Part shown: positions 1 through 8,313 of the stretch, piece by piece
How positions within the stretch are numbered: position 1 is the stretch's first letter
Layout: each line of letters starts with the position of its first letter
Source: JAICKM01 sp050998805
Lineage (GTDB): Bacteria > Chloroflexota > Chloroflexia > QHBQ01 > JAICKM01
Assembly (NCBI GenBank): GCA_050998805.1
Contig: JBPCPV010000050.1
Coordinates: forward strand, 28,063-92,062
Direction of reading: 5' to 3'
DNA length: 64,000 bases
Translations under genes and position numbers: made by a program
The notes under the pieces: generated by a model
What the model saw: only the letters and a program-made list of their open reading frames with translations
What the model was told of the DNA's origin: nothing
Databases searched by the model: none

Positions 1-2
1 GG

Positions 3-128
3 GTGCCTCTGACGCAGGGCCGTTTGCCTGAAATCTGGGCTACCAAGTGGCGGTTAGCTTCTGTGAGCAATAATCTGAACTGGGACGATTTTGACCTGCG
101 AGCGTTGCTGCTCGTCGTGAGTGAATGA
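3..128 (+). CDS. 3' end of an unidentified gene (partial)
   Basis: A reading frame is open from base 3 and closes at TGA 126-128, giving about 41 C-terminal residues ending in LLLVVSE. The peptide contains a WDDFDLRALL stretch and no motif I recognise. It lies 21 bases upstream of the MauE-like gene on the same strand, so it could be the preceding member of that operon. In classical mau clusters a large enzyme subunit sits upstream of mauE, but nothing in these residues demonstrates that. The start is outside the window. Confidence 0.4.
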   Translation: MPLTQGRLPEIWATKWRLASVSNNLNWDDFDLRALLLVVSE

Positions 129-149
129 GCCTGAGCAAGGGAAACGGAA

Positions 150-761
150 ATGCTTATGTTTGGCCAGATAGGAAACTCCGTAGTCAACGACTTCGCCTTG
201 GCGACTCGGTTCAGCTTAGGCATAGTATTCCTATTCTCAGCTCTACCCAAGCTACGCCACCCGCTCGTATTCGCGCGAAATGTAGTCGCTTATGAAATCC
301 TGCCTGCCAAGGTCGCTAATGTGTTTGCCTTCATGCTCATTCCTCTCGAAGCCTTCCTGGCAATTGCCTTCTTCACTGGTTGGTTGACAGATCTGGCCCT
401 CCCCGTTGCTACGGCAGTTTTGATGAGCTTCCTCATAGCCGTGGGAATCAACTTGAGACGGGGCCGAAAGATTTCATGCGGCTGCTTCGAGAACGCGAGC
501 GAGCGAATCTCAAACCGCACATTGGTTCGGCTGCTGCTGCTCCTATCCGGCGTTCTACTTTCGGTCGTGCTGAGGAACATCGGTGGTTCGGCACTACCCA
601 GTTTCGGGGCGGTGACCGTTGATGCATCTGTAGCAGTCAATCTACTACTATCAGCACTTCTAGCTGTCTGTATTATTTTAGTCGGTATGTGGATTCTGAG
701 TCTCCCAGAGTTGGTCTTTCTTGTCCGCCATTTACGCTGGCGTGAGCACAACTCACCTTGA
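150..761 (+). CDS. MauE/DoxX-like membrane protein
   Basis: Integral membrane protein of 203 residues with about four or five hydrophobic segments (roughly residues 15-35, 50-75, 78-100, 125-145 and 160-185). The early FSLGIVFLFSALPKL segment and the cytosolic-loop motif KISCGCFE near residue 108 are typical of MauE-family proteins. In methylotrophs that family is needed to assemble the disulfide-rich small subunit of methylamine dehydrogenase, probably by passing electrons across the membrane. The next gene encodes a MauD-like thioredoxin, which supports a redox partnership. There is no sign of methylamine dehydrogenase itself, so the substrate is more likely the Cys-rich Tat protein at 2317-2661. 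The start follows a GGGAAACGG stretch. Confidence 0.8.
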   Translation: MLMFGQIGNSVVNDFALATRFSLGIVFLFSALPKLRHPLVFARNVVAYEILPAKVANVFAFMLIPLEAFLAIAFFTGWLTDLALPVATAVLMSFLIAVGINLRRGRKISCGCFENASERISNRTLVRLLLLLSGVLLSVVLRNIGGSALPSFGAVTVDASVAVNLLLSALLAVCIILVGMWILSLPELVFLVRHLRWREHNSP

Positions 762-813
762 ACGTATAGCGGATGAAGACAGGATGGAGCGCGCATAAAA
801 CGAGGTACATGAT

Positions 814-1407
814 ATGGTGAACGATACATCGGTTGTTTTTTATCTATCGTATGCTGCTCTCTGGGTGCTTGTAATCTTGCAGAGCCTGATATTGTTGGGT
901 CTGGTCCGAATGGTCTACCAACTTCAACGAACCGGGGTTGTTGGGAGTTCATCTGAAGGTATCGGTGATCTCAGCTTACGACCTGGTCAGGAAGCACCAG
1001 AGTTCAGCGCGGTTGACCTTTCCGGTGCGCCGATCAGTAGTGCAGACTTTCATGGCCTGAAAGCCATTCTATTCGTCTCGCCTAATTGTCCATCCTGCAC
1101 ACTAACCCTATATGAAATGCAGGCTCTTAAGTACAAAGCATCCGGAAACGTGTTAGTAGTATGCCGCGCCAACCGTGACGAGTGTATCCGCCTTGCCGAG
1201 AGGCATGAACTTGATATACCTACCGTGGCTGATGAAGATGAGCGAATTAGCCGACTCTTTGGCGTTTCCTCCGTCCCTGTGGCCGTTCTCATAAATGATG
1301 ATGGACGAATCCGATCCTATGGTTATCCGCAACGGGATGAACTGGAAAAAGCTCTTGGAACTACACCAGAAGGCGATGCTCAACCTCAGGTTCAAGGAGT
1401 AGGTTAG
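814..1407 (+). CDS. MauD/TlpA-like membrane-anchored thioredoxin
   Basis: 197-residue protein with one N-terminal membrane anchor (about residues 8-32) followed by a thioredoxin/peroxiredoxin-fold domain. The redox motif CPSC follows the FVSPN strand near residue 93, and the cis-proline loop is SSVPVAV near residue 149. This matches MauD/TlpA-type extracytoplasmic thiol-disulfide oxidoreductases. It lies downstream of the MauE-like gene, and its TAG stop (1405-1407) is one base before the next ATG. The inferred job is isomerising or reducing disulfides in an exported protein, with the Cys-rich product at 2317-2661 the obvious candidate. Homology to cytochrome c maturation TlpA is possible, but no c-type cytochrome gene is nearby. 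Confidence 0.82.
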   Translation: MVNDTSVVFYLSYAALWVLVILQSLILLGLVRMVYQLQRTGVVGSSSEGIGDLSLRPGQEAPEFSAVDLSGAPISSADFHGLKAILFVSPNCPSCTLTLYEMQALKYKASGNVLVVCRANRDECIRLAERHELDIPTVADEDERISRLFGVSSVPVAVLINDDGRIRSYGYPQRDELEKALGTTPEGDAQPQVQGVG

Positions 1408-1408
1408 T

Positions 1409-2242
1409 ATGGTTACGGAAAGCATGGTAGAGCGCCCAAAAGCTAGGCGGCAACCTTCTAGTCCCGCTGATATTCCAAGAAGCCTGAGACGTATGACCTT
1501 GGCTGTTATAGCCGTTTTCCTCCTGAGTGGGATGGCAGCTGTGACATTGAATCCAAGATTAGGGCTTTTCCCGGTGGCGTTCATTCTCGGTTGGACACAG
1601 TTGGTTGGTCACTGAGGGGCCTCGCTCGTCGGAGCGTTGACGCCCCTCGGGAAGGTGGCTGGAGGCAAGAAGAAGTGGTTGATCAATGTGGCGGTTTATA
1701 CCATTGCCGGTGGGATGGCCAGCACTCTTGTTGGAGCAGGATTGGGCTTACTAGGCCACTGGATCGTGCCCGCGCAAAGCACCAAGATGGGGACCGTGGT
1801 TGCCATCGCTGTTTCTACACTTGCTGCCACCCGCGAATTTGGCTGGATATCCCTGCCGCTACCTCAATGGGCTAGGCAAACCCAGCGCATATGGGGGATG
1901 CGCTTTCATCGGACACTAGCGGCAGCGTTATGGGGGTTTGACTTGGGACTGACCTTTACGACCCGGCTCACATTCTCAGGAGTCTGGTTCCTTGCTGCTA
2001 TGGCGATTTTCTCTAAGGATCCAGCATACGGAGCGGCCTTATTCACTCTGTATTGGCTAGGGCGTGTTCTTTCGGTTTGGCTTGCCCCGCTGCTGATGTG
2101 GGACGCAAATTCCACTCCGCAGTTATTAGACGCGATAAATGAACAGTATCAGTTGTTTCGACGGATTCATGCCTGGGCTCTGGTTTCGGCAGTTGCCATA
2201 CTCTGCTTATGGCTTATTCATGGAACGCCGATGCTACGCTGA
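1409..2242 (+). CDS. Membrane protein gene with one in-frame UGA codon
   Basis: From ATG 1409 (AAGGAG ten bases upstream) the frame runs to TGA 2240-2242, broken only by TGA at codon 69 (1613-1615). The upstream part is 68 residues with one membrane segment. The downstream part adds about 208 residues with four or five hydrophobic segments, starting GASLVGALTPLGK. No good ribosome site precedes the TTG at 1637 that could restart translation. Both halves are hydrophobic and have neighbour-like base composition, so they look like one protein of about 277 residues. The UGA may be decoded as selenocysteine, may replace a cysteine after a nonsense mutation, or may be a sequencing error. The gene lies between the MauD-like gene and the Cys-rich Tat protein, consistent with a membrane redox role. 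I do not recognise the family. Confidence 0.6.
1614..1648 (+). promoter_or_regulatory. Two-tier hairpin immediately at the in-frame UGA
   Basis: Bases 1614-1620 (GAGGGGC) pair perfectly with 1642-1648 (GCCCCTC), so the last two UGA bases are in the base of the stem. Inside, 1623-1627 (CGCTC) pair with 1632-1636 (GAGCG) around a GTCG loop. This has the layout of a bacterial SECIS element: UGA at the stem base and an apical loop beginning with G. The UGA-to-loop distance of 12 bases is shorter than usual. In GC-rich DNA such a hairpin can arise by chance. Confidence 0.4.
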
Positions 2243-2316
2243 GTGTCGTGCCACGGGCACAAGGGGGATACAGCAGTACGAGATGTCTATGGTAGTTAGA
2301 TAGTAGGAGGTGTGGA

Positions 2317-2661
2317 ATGTCTACGGAGAAACTGGCTGAGAGGCTCGCGCAAGAGATCGACCGCAGAAGCTTCGTGAAGAGGCTGGGAGCAGGTGCTGTA
2401 GGTACACTGCTGGCGCTGATGGGTGTAACGCCAGCTGCGGCTGAACGCACAGTCCCTGCCTTCGTCTCGTGTTGCGATACATGCAACCCTCCCCAGGGTT
2501 CATGCAGTGGCTGTTATTGCCAATGGTGCTGGCAGTGTTCTGACTGTGCAGTTGGTGGTACTTATCGGTGCTGCGAGTGCTACTCAAGAACTGAAAGTTG
2601 CATCGGTGATTGTCCAGCTATCTGTTCATCGGTCAAGTTCATAAGCCCCGCTTGCCGCTGA
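2317..2661 (+). CDS. Tat-exported cysteine-rich miniprotein
   Basis: 114 residues. The N-terminus carries a twin-arginine signal (DRRSFVKRLGAGAVG, then a hydrophobic run ending TPAAA), so folding in the cytoplasm before export is expected. The mature part of about 71 residues contains 16 cysteines, enough for eight disulfides, with clusters such as SCC, CQWCWQC and YRCCEC. A strong AGGAGG precedes the ATG. Small Cys-dense Tat proteins beside mauE/mauD-like genes recall the methylamine dehydrogenase light chain, which needs MauD and MauE to form its disulfides. This protein is shorter, and I cannot align the tryptophylquinone residues with confidence. It could be a metal-binding or structural protein or the small subunit of an unknown enzyme. 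Confidence 0.75.
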   Translation: MSTEKLAERLAQEIDRRSFVKRLGAGAVGTLLALMGVTPAAAERTVPAFVSCCDTCNPPQGSCSGCYCQWCWQCSDCAVGGTYRCCECYSRTESCIGDCPAICSSVKFISPACR

Positions 2662-2731
2662 CCTCATAGGCAGTCGATGCTGGCTTCCGGGCTGGGGCCG
2701 GTGTCGAGTAGGAACGGAGGTGGATAAGCTG

Positions 2732-3271
2732 ATGGGTATACAGATGCGGCTGCTCGCGTTATTGTCGGTCTTCACGATCCTGGTGGGCTGCGATAGCCCG
2801 CCGGTGCCCTCGCCCGTACCTTCGCCAGTGCCGCCCGCCCCGACGAACGTGCTGGCCGCCTGTCCAGTCACGATCCCCAACGGCAGCGTACCTCCGAACG
2901 TGCCGGGTGCCGATCCTATCAAGGTGCCATGCCCATCATGCCATGGTAATGGAACCTTATGGACCACCTTCCCACCTGACGGTCAGGTACAGGCAACACC
3001 AAACAGCGCGGGTTCGTTAGAGACTAAGTTTCCATGGTGGAGCGGGCCAGGAATCAGCGATGCCCTTACCATACAGGGACGCAGGATCGACGCGCCAGCC
3101 CCTCCGTTGGCCGCGCGCATCCCCTCCGGGTATGAAGGTGGCGGCTTCCAAGCGACTGGGATCATATTTCCAACAGTGGGGTGCTGGGAAGTCACCGGGA
3201 AAGCGGGCACAGCCAGCTTGACTTTCGTGATCCGGGTGGTCGAGGGCGCGCCGGCCGGCGGTTTGCCTTAG
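2732..3271 (+). CDS. Secreted lipoprotein, function unknown
   Basis: About 179 residues from the ATG at 2732; a GTG at 2720 is an alternative start. A hydrophobic signal ends in the lipobox ILVGC, giving a lipid-anchored protein, followed by a short Pro/Val/Ser repeat linker. The exposed domain has a CPSCHGNG stretch near residue 66, an LWTTFPPDG stretch, and a C-terminal beta-rich segment around IIFPTVGCWEVTGK that looks like an immunoglobulin-like fold. It lies on the same strand after the Cys-rich Tat protein and may belong to the same accessory cluster. No enzymatic motif was recognised. Confidence 0.65.
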   Translation: MGIQMRLLALLSVFTILVGCDSPPVPSPVPSPVPPAPTNVLAACPVTIPNGSVPPNVPGADPIKVPCPSCHGNGTLWTTFPPDGQVQATPNSAGSLETKFPWWSGPGISDALTIQGRRIDAPAPPLAARIPSGYEGGGFQATGIIFPTVGCWEVTGKAGTASLTFVIRVVEGAPAGGLP

Positions 3272-3311
3272 CGGTCTGGCTGTGCGAGGTGGATAAGCTC
3301 CAAGGAGTAGC

Positions 3312-6173
3312 ATGTCGCGCCTCACCAGGCGGGAACTCATCTGCGCGGTTCTGGTCTGCGGCCTCGCCGCGACGCTCTTCCTCGGTCGCGCGATCGGCAC
3401 CGGCCGCGTGCTCTCCCCGTCCGATTTTCTCTACGTCTACCCTCCCTGGCAGAGCGTGCGGCCTGCCGGCTGGCCCGGCCCCGAGAATAGCTTGTTGAGC
3501 GACAGCACGCTACAGTTTGAGCCCTGGCTGGCCTTTGCCGCCGCGCGTCTGCACTCCGGATCCCTACCGCTCTGGAACCCCGACAACATGCTCGGTGCCC
3601 CACTGCTCGGCAACATGCAGTCGGCGATCTTTTCGCCCCTCAACTGGCCCTACTTCATCTGGCCCGCGCCCGAGACGCTCGTGGTACGGGTCTGGCTGCA
3701 TCTCGTACTCGGCGCGATAGGGGCGTACGTGCTCGCCCGACAAGTCGCGCGCGTCGGCCCGCTGCCTGCGGCAGTCGCCTCGCTCACCTTCGCCTACGGT
3801 GCTTTCATGGTCGTCTGGGCGCTCCACCCCCATACGGCTGCCGTCATCTGGCTGCCCTGGATCTGGTGGGCGACGGCCCGCCTGATGATCGCCCCCGGCC
3901 CCCGCGCGGTCGCCGTCCTCGGCGGATTCGTTGCCCTCCTCGTGCTCGCGGGTCATCCGGAAACCGCTTTCCATACGATGCTCGCCACCGGATTTTTCGC
4001 CCTCTTCCTGGTCGGGCTACGCCGGCCCTGGCGTCCGCCCGCCGCCGTGCGCGACCTCGCGCTCTGGGGGATCGCGGGTCTCGTCGGAGGCGCTGTCGCT
4101 TCCATGCAGATTCTGCCGTTCTTGGAGTACACGGGGCTGAGCTGGTTCGCCCTCGTGCGTTCCAGCTTGCATATTACCGAGCCGCTCGTCCCGGTCCAGT
4201 ACGCCTGGACCCTCTTCAGCCCCGATTGGTTCGGCGATCCGGTTCGTGGCACATATTGGGCGACGCAGATCAACTACAACGAGTCGAACAATTATGCAGG
4301 TCTCGTCCCCCTGCTGCTGGCCCCGCTGGCCTTCGCCGGACGCGACCGGGCACAGCGCGCCCTTGCCCTGTTCTTGCTCGGCCTCGGCGCGCTGGCGCTC
4401 CTAATCGTCTACCAGGCACCCATCGTACAGAGCATTATCCAGATGGTGCCCGTGCTGAACGTCAGCCAGAACCAGCGCCTGACATTCGTGGCCGAACTTG
4501 TGCTTGGCTTGCTGGGGGCGCTGGGGCTGGAGACCTTGCTACGGGCAGGCGCGAGCGGCAGCCGACGCCTGCGCGTCGCGCTTGCCTGTAGCTGTGCCGG
4601 GCTGCTGGTCATCGGCGTCGGCGTGCCCTGGCTGGCCGCGACGACCTTCTTCGGCGTGCCCGTCACGGCTCCGGCCGTACAGGCGCTCTGGCAGCAAAAC
4701 TTGTGGCGGACGGGAGGGCTGATCCTGGCCGGCACAGCGATCATCGCCGGGGTCTGGCACTGGGGCGGGCAGAGGGCCGCCGCCGGCTTCGCGCTGCTGA
4801 TTCTCCTCCTGGCGGGCGATCTTTGGCAGGCCCACGGCGACTACCTGCCGACCACGGCCCGTCAGGATTACTTTCCGCCGACCCCGACGACGACCTTCTT
4901 GCAGGCCCAGCCCGGTCTCTTCCGCACGGTGGGTGTCGGCTGGGCGCTCCTGCCGCATACGAACCTACTCTACGGGCTGGCCTCGCTGGCTGGCTACGAC
5001 AGCCTCGAGCCGCGCCTCTTTCGCGACCTGGCCGCCGAGCTAGACCCGACGCGCGGGATGTGGGCGGGCGTCCGGCCTTTCCACCAGGTGCAGTCGCCGC
5101 TTCTAAACCTGCTCAACGTGCGCTACGTACTCGAATCTGGCACCGACGACCCGAACAACATCGTAGACGTGAACCCTGGGGTTGACCCCATAACCACCAC
5201 GGCCGAGATCCGCGGCCCGGTACAGGCCGGGCAGACCTTCACCGCCACGCTCGACTACCTCACCGCGATCACCGTTCACGGCACGACTTTCGGCCACACG
5301 CCGGCCGGCACGCTCGTCTTCCACCTCCAGACCGCGCCGGGTACCGCCGACCTGGTGACCCAGGCGCTGCCGGCCGCCACGCTGGTGGACAATGGGGATT
5401 GGACTGTGAGGTTCCCGCCGCTCTCCGGCAGCCGGGGCCGCGCCTTCTACTTCTATTTCGCCGCGCCGGATGCTCCGGCCGGGCACGCGGTTGGGCTTTG
5501 GTACAACCCCCATGATTCCTACGCGGCGGGCGCGCGGATGGACGGCGGACGGCCGGCGAGAGGGGACCTGGTCTTCCAGACGACGGCCTATTCCGACCCG
5601 GCGGCTCCCTGGTTCGCCCGCGTGCTCGACGGCGGGCCGGCGGGCACAGCCGTCTGGGAGAACCGCCGGGTGCTGCCGCGCGCATGGTTGGCGCACCGCG
5701 TCGAGGTCGGGGCGAACCCGAAAGCGGGACGCATACGCCTGGCCGACCCCGGGTTCGATCTCCGCGGCACGGCGATGCTGGAGGCCGCTCTCCCGGTCGA
5801 TCTGCCCGCGCCCGAGCCACCCGGCACCCCCGACCGCGTGGAGATGCTCAGCTACGCCCCCGAAGCCGTAGACATCGGCACGCAGAGCGAGACGCCCGGG
5901 CTACTTGTGCTCAGCGACGAGTGGTTTCCCGGCTGGGAGGCCACCGTTGACGGCCAACCCGCGCCGATCAGGCGGGCGGACTATGGGCTGCGGAGCGTCT
6001 ACGTGCCCGCGGGCGCGCACCAGATCGCCTTTCGCTACCGGCCCAGCTCCTTCACCCTCGGAGCTGGAATCAGCGCGCTGGCCCTGCTCATCCTGGCCGG
6101 ACTATGGTGGAGTCCACCCCTGATTCATCGCTTCCGGAGATCGGCTGGTATAGTACTCGGTGCTGAGGGCTAG
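3312..6173 (+). CDS. YfhO-type large membrane protein (GT-C-like), copy 1
   Basis: 953-residue polytopic membrane protein. An N-terminal hydrophobic segment is followed by an extracytoplasmic loop (LSPSDFLYVYPPW), a block of about ten transmembrane helices to about residue 500, a large soluble C-terminal portion of about 400 residues with beta-sandwich character, and a final helix near residue 925. This architecture matches the YfhO family, GT-C-like proteins implicated in sugar transfer to lipids or cell-wall polymers. AAGGAG precedes the ATG. A paralogue with the same layout is encoded at 31689-34574, and motifs such as NESNNYAG, SPDWFG/SPDLLG and NPDNMLGAP are shared. The exact sugar substrate is unknown. 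Confidence 0.85.
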   Translation: MSRLTRRELICAVLVCGLAATLFLGRAIGTGRVLSPSDFLYVYPPWQSVRPAGWPGPENSLLSDSTLQFEPWLAFAAARLHSGSLPLWNPDNMLGAPLLGNMQSAIFSPLNWPYFIWPAPETLVVRVWLHLVLGAIGAYVLARQVARVGPLPAAVASLTFAYGAFMVVWALHPHTAAVIWLPWIWWATARLMIAPGPRAVAVLGGFVALLVLAGHPETAFHTMLATGFFALFLVGLRRPWRPPAAVRDLALWGIAGLVGGAVASMQILPFLEYTGLSWFALVRSSLHITEPLVPVQYAWTLFSPDWFGDPVRGTYWATQINYNESNNYAGLVPLLLAPLAFAGRDRAQRALALFLLGLGALALLIVYQAPIVQSIIQMVPVLNVSQNQRLTFVAELVLGLLGALGLETLLRAGASGSRRLRVALACSCAGLLVIGVGVPWLAATTFFGVPVTAPAVQALWQQNLWRTGGLILAGTAIIAGVWHWGGQRAAAGFALLILLLAGDLWQAHGDYLPTTARQDYFPPTPTTTFLQAQPGLFRTVGVGWALLPHTNLLYGLASLAGYDSLEPRLFRDLAAELDPTRGMWAGVRPFHQVQSPLLNLLNVRYVLESGTDDPNNIVDVNPGVDPITTTAEIRGPVQAGQTFTATLDYLTAITVHGTTFGHTPAGTLVFHLQTAPGTADLVTQALPAATLVDNGDWTVRFPPLSGSRGRAFYFYFAAPDAPAGHAVGLWYNPHDSYAAGARMDGGRPARGDLVFQTTAYSDPAAPWFARVLDGGPAGTAVWENRRVLPRAWLAHRVEVGANPKAGRIRLADPGFDLRGTAMLEAALPVDLPAPEPPGTPDRVEMLSYAPEAVDIGTQSETPGLLVLSDEWFPGWEATVDGQPAPIRRADYGLRSVYVPAGAHQIAFRYRPSSFTLGAGISALALLILAGLWWSPPLIHRFRRSAGIVLGAEG

Positions 6174-6175
6174 CG

Positions 6176-6247
6176 ATGAGCAAATACTACTGGCAAGGGG
6201 AGCGCGTTCGGCTACGGGCGGTCGAGCCGGAGGATTGGGAGAGGCTA
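6176..6247 (+). pseudogene. Truncated GNAT acetyltransferase start
   Basis: The ATG is two bases after the YfhO stop. The first 24 residues (MSKYYWQGERVRLRAVEPE, then DWERL) read like the N-terminus of a GNAT acetyltransferase, where strand beta-1 RLRAVEPED is typical. The frame then degenerates into arginine/serine-rich sequence running antisense to another fragment. The rest of the enzyme is missing, which fits a deletion or rearrangement junction near 6250-6340. Confidence 0.55.
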
Positions 6248-6316
6248 TCCGCCTTGTGCTACGCTATTTCTTCTAGGAACTCCGCTACCAGAAAGCGACG
6301 GTCCATGTCTATGACT

Positions 6317-6634
6317 TCAACGAGGCTTCGATCCGGTATGTACGGCAAGCAGTGGGTCGAACAGGTGGGCGAGCCGGATGCGGTAAGCCTCAGAGACCAG
6401 CCGAAAGTGGCCGCCGTCGGCGTCGAAGGCCCAGGGCAGCCCGGCGGTCGCTATGGTCAAGCCTGGCTCACGGTCGCGGTAGATCAGCTCACTGCCGAGC
6501 CGCCCACCGGCGTCCTTGTAAGTCAGGTCGACGACGGCCGAGCCGTACCATTTCGCGTCAACAACCGTGACTAAGCCATCGGGCAGTATCCCGGCGATCT
6601 GCGTGCCCGGGACGAGGTCTTCGAGTTGAGCCAT
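6317..6634 (-). pseudogene. N-terminal fragment of a SNF2-type helicase
   Basis: 105 residues beginning MAQLEDLVPGTQIAGIL, with an intact ribosome site (GGAGACC). It continues through VVDAKWYGSAVVDLTYKD to LAHLFDPLLAVHT and then ends in five unrelated residues. As I recall, this matches the opening of large DEAD/SNF2-like helicases of over 1000 residues found in defence and restriction loci. There the sequence would continue into the ATP-binding domain. The remainder is absent, so this is a 5' stub cut at about base 6341. On the same strand in another frame, 6259-6341 encodes about 26 residues ending VAEFLEEIA and a stop, possibly the tail of a third broken gene. Confidence 0.6.
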
Positions 6635-6794
6635 ATCGTAGGTCTCCGGAGTCTTGCGCTTTCTTCAGGCTCTAGCACTCTTTGCGGAGCCGCACGAAGT
6701 ATACCACGGCAGAGGCCGCCTGTCCAGCAGGCCATGCCCGGCTAACGCCACCGCTTCCATTCAAATCTGGATATGGAACTTGTTTCCGAACCCC

Positions 6795-6823
6795 TTGATT
6801 TGCACGTATGAATTGGCTATAAT
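6795..6823 (+). promoter_or_regulatory. Sigma-70-type promoter for the integrase
   Basis: TTGATT at 6795-6800 and TATAAT at 6818-6823 are separated by 17 bases. Transcription would begin near 6830, leaving a leader of about 165 bases before the chosen integrase start. Confidence 0.6.
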
Positions 6824-6992
6824 GTGAAGCAGGCGGCTAACCATCGGCTTCAACACCTACCCGAATACAGGAGCCTGAGCTGTAGCAAGCGGATGACAGT
6901 GGTGCTTGATGGCGGGCGGTCGTCGCGGCAATTCGGCGGAAAGTCCACGAATTGGCTGGACGGGTGCAACAGTTGGAGGGGAGGGCGCAACA

Positions 6993-8192
6993 ATGACCAA
7001 GACTGAGCACGATGAAGGATCCTCGTCGGGCACGGGCGGAAATGTAACAAGGGGCAGGCGTGGAAACAATGAAGGGGCGATCTACAAGCGCAAAAGCGAC
7101 GGTAAGTGGTTTTCCTCAATCAGTCTTGGCTACGGACCGGACGGCAAGCGCACGCGCAAAGCATTCTCTGGTGAGACGCGCAAAGAGGTTTCCGAAAAGC
7201 TGAAAGTAGCCCTACGTGATCAACAGCAGGGACTGCCCGTTGCAATGGAGCGGCAGACGATCAACCAATTCCTCACCCGGTGGCTGGAAGATTCGGCAAA
7301 GCAGAGGGTGCGCGCTTCCACATATGAAAGCTACGAGATCCAGGTCCGGGTACATATTGTGCCTGCCCTCGGTCGGGTGCAACTGGCCGCCCTAACCCCC
7401 CAACAAGTAGCGGCATGGCTGAAACAAAAGCGGGAGTCCGGGCTGTCGAGCCGGTCGGTGCAATACATGCATGCCGTCTTACGCATGGCACTGGGTCAGG
7501 CTCTAAAATGGGGCCTCGTGGCGCGCAACGTTGCTACGCTCGTGGAGCCGCCCCGCGTCAAGCGGGCGGAGATCAGGCCCTGGACCGTTGCTCAGGCGAA
7601 GACGTTCTTGGAAGCCGTCAAGGGGGATAGGCTTGAGGCCCTGTACTCGGTGGCCCTTGCGCTCGGTTTGCGCCGAGGCGAAGCTCTGGCACTACGCTGG
7701 GAAGACGTGGATTTGGATAAGCGCACTTTGACTGTCCGGGCAAGTTTGCAGCGGGTCGAGCACAAATTACAGCGCGGAGAACCCAAGACCGAAAGAAGTA
7801 TGCGAACGCTCAAGTTGCCGTCCGTAACTGTGGCCGCGCTGAAAGCCCATCGTGTCCGCCAGCTTGAGTCGCGCTTGCTGGCGGGCGACAGGTGGCAAGA
7901 CACCGGGTACGTCTTTACATCAACTATCGGCACGCCTCTCGAGCCGCGAAATGTCCTTCGTACCTTCCAAAAGGCCGTGGAAGATGCCGGCTTTCCGCCG
8001 ACGAAGTTCCACAATTTGCGGCATTCCTGTATCTCCCTGCTTGTCGCGCAAGGTGTGCCCCTCCAGACCGTTTCTTGGCTGGCAGGGCACAGCCGGCTAG
8101 CGACTACCGCCGACATCTACACCCACATCATGCAAGCGCAGTTCGACGACGCGGCGGACCGCATGGATGACCTGTTGAACGGGGCGGGCTAG
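6993..8192 (+). CDS. Tyrosine recombinase / phage-type integrase
   Basis: Site-specific recombinase of 399 residues from ATG 6993, chosen because a GGAGGGGAGGG ribosome site lies eight bases upstream; the frame extends to 6906. An N-terminal arm-binding-like region (GAIYKRKSDGKWFSSISLG) precedes a SAM-like core-binding domain and the catalytic domain. Visible catalytic residues are Arg in LGLRRGEALAL, Lys near TERSMRTLKLP, HNLRHS, GHSRLATT and the nucleophile Tyr in DIYTHIM. All are present, so the enzyme should be active. It sits between gene remnants and a solute-binding protein with no phage genes, suggesting an integrated element that has largely decayed. No attachment-site duplication was identified. 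Confidence 0.9.
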   Translation: MTKTEHDEGSSSGTGGNVTRGRRGNNEGAIYKRKSDGKWFSSISLGYGPDGKRTRKAFSGETRKEVSEKLKVALRDQQQGLPVAMERQTINQFLTRWLEDSAKQRVRASTYESYEIQVRVHIVPALGRVQLAALTPQQVAAWLKQKRESGLSSRSVQYMHAVLRMALGQALKWGLVARNVATLVEPPRVKRAEIRPWTVAQAKTFLEAVKGDRLEALYSVALALGLRRGEALALRWEDVDLDKRTLTVRASLQRVEHKLQRGEPKTERSMRTLKLPSVTVAALKAHRVRQLESRLLAGDRWQDTGYVFTSTIGTPLEPRNVLRTFQKAVEDAGFPPTKFHNLRHSCISLLVAQGVPLQTVSWLAGHSRLATTADIYTHIMQAQFDDAADRMDDLLNGAG

Positions 8193-8313
8193 TCGATTCG
8201 TCTGGCTGGCTGGGGCCGCGCGCCGAGTGACCCCTGTGTATACGCGGGTGTATCTCGCCTTGCCTCGGAGCCGGGATCTGCCGTTTTGAAGGCGCGCCGA
8301 CCAGTAGGGGGCC

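Noticed and set aside
290..952. 220-residue minus-strand frame over the MauE-like gene
   Set aside because: Opposite strand of a clear membrane protein gene; no ribosome site or domain.
2317..2661. Assigning the Cys-rich protein as methylamine dehydrogenase light chain
   Set aside because: Shorter than MauA, the quinone-forming tryptophans cannot be aligned with confidence, and no large subunit gene is present.
7415..8170. Overlapping small frames within the integrase gene
   Set aside because: Shadows of the integrase frame, which carries all catalytic residues.
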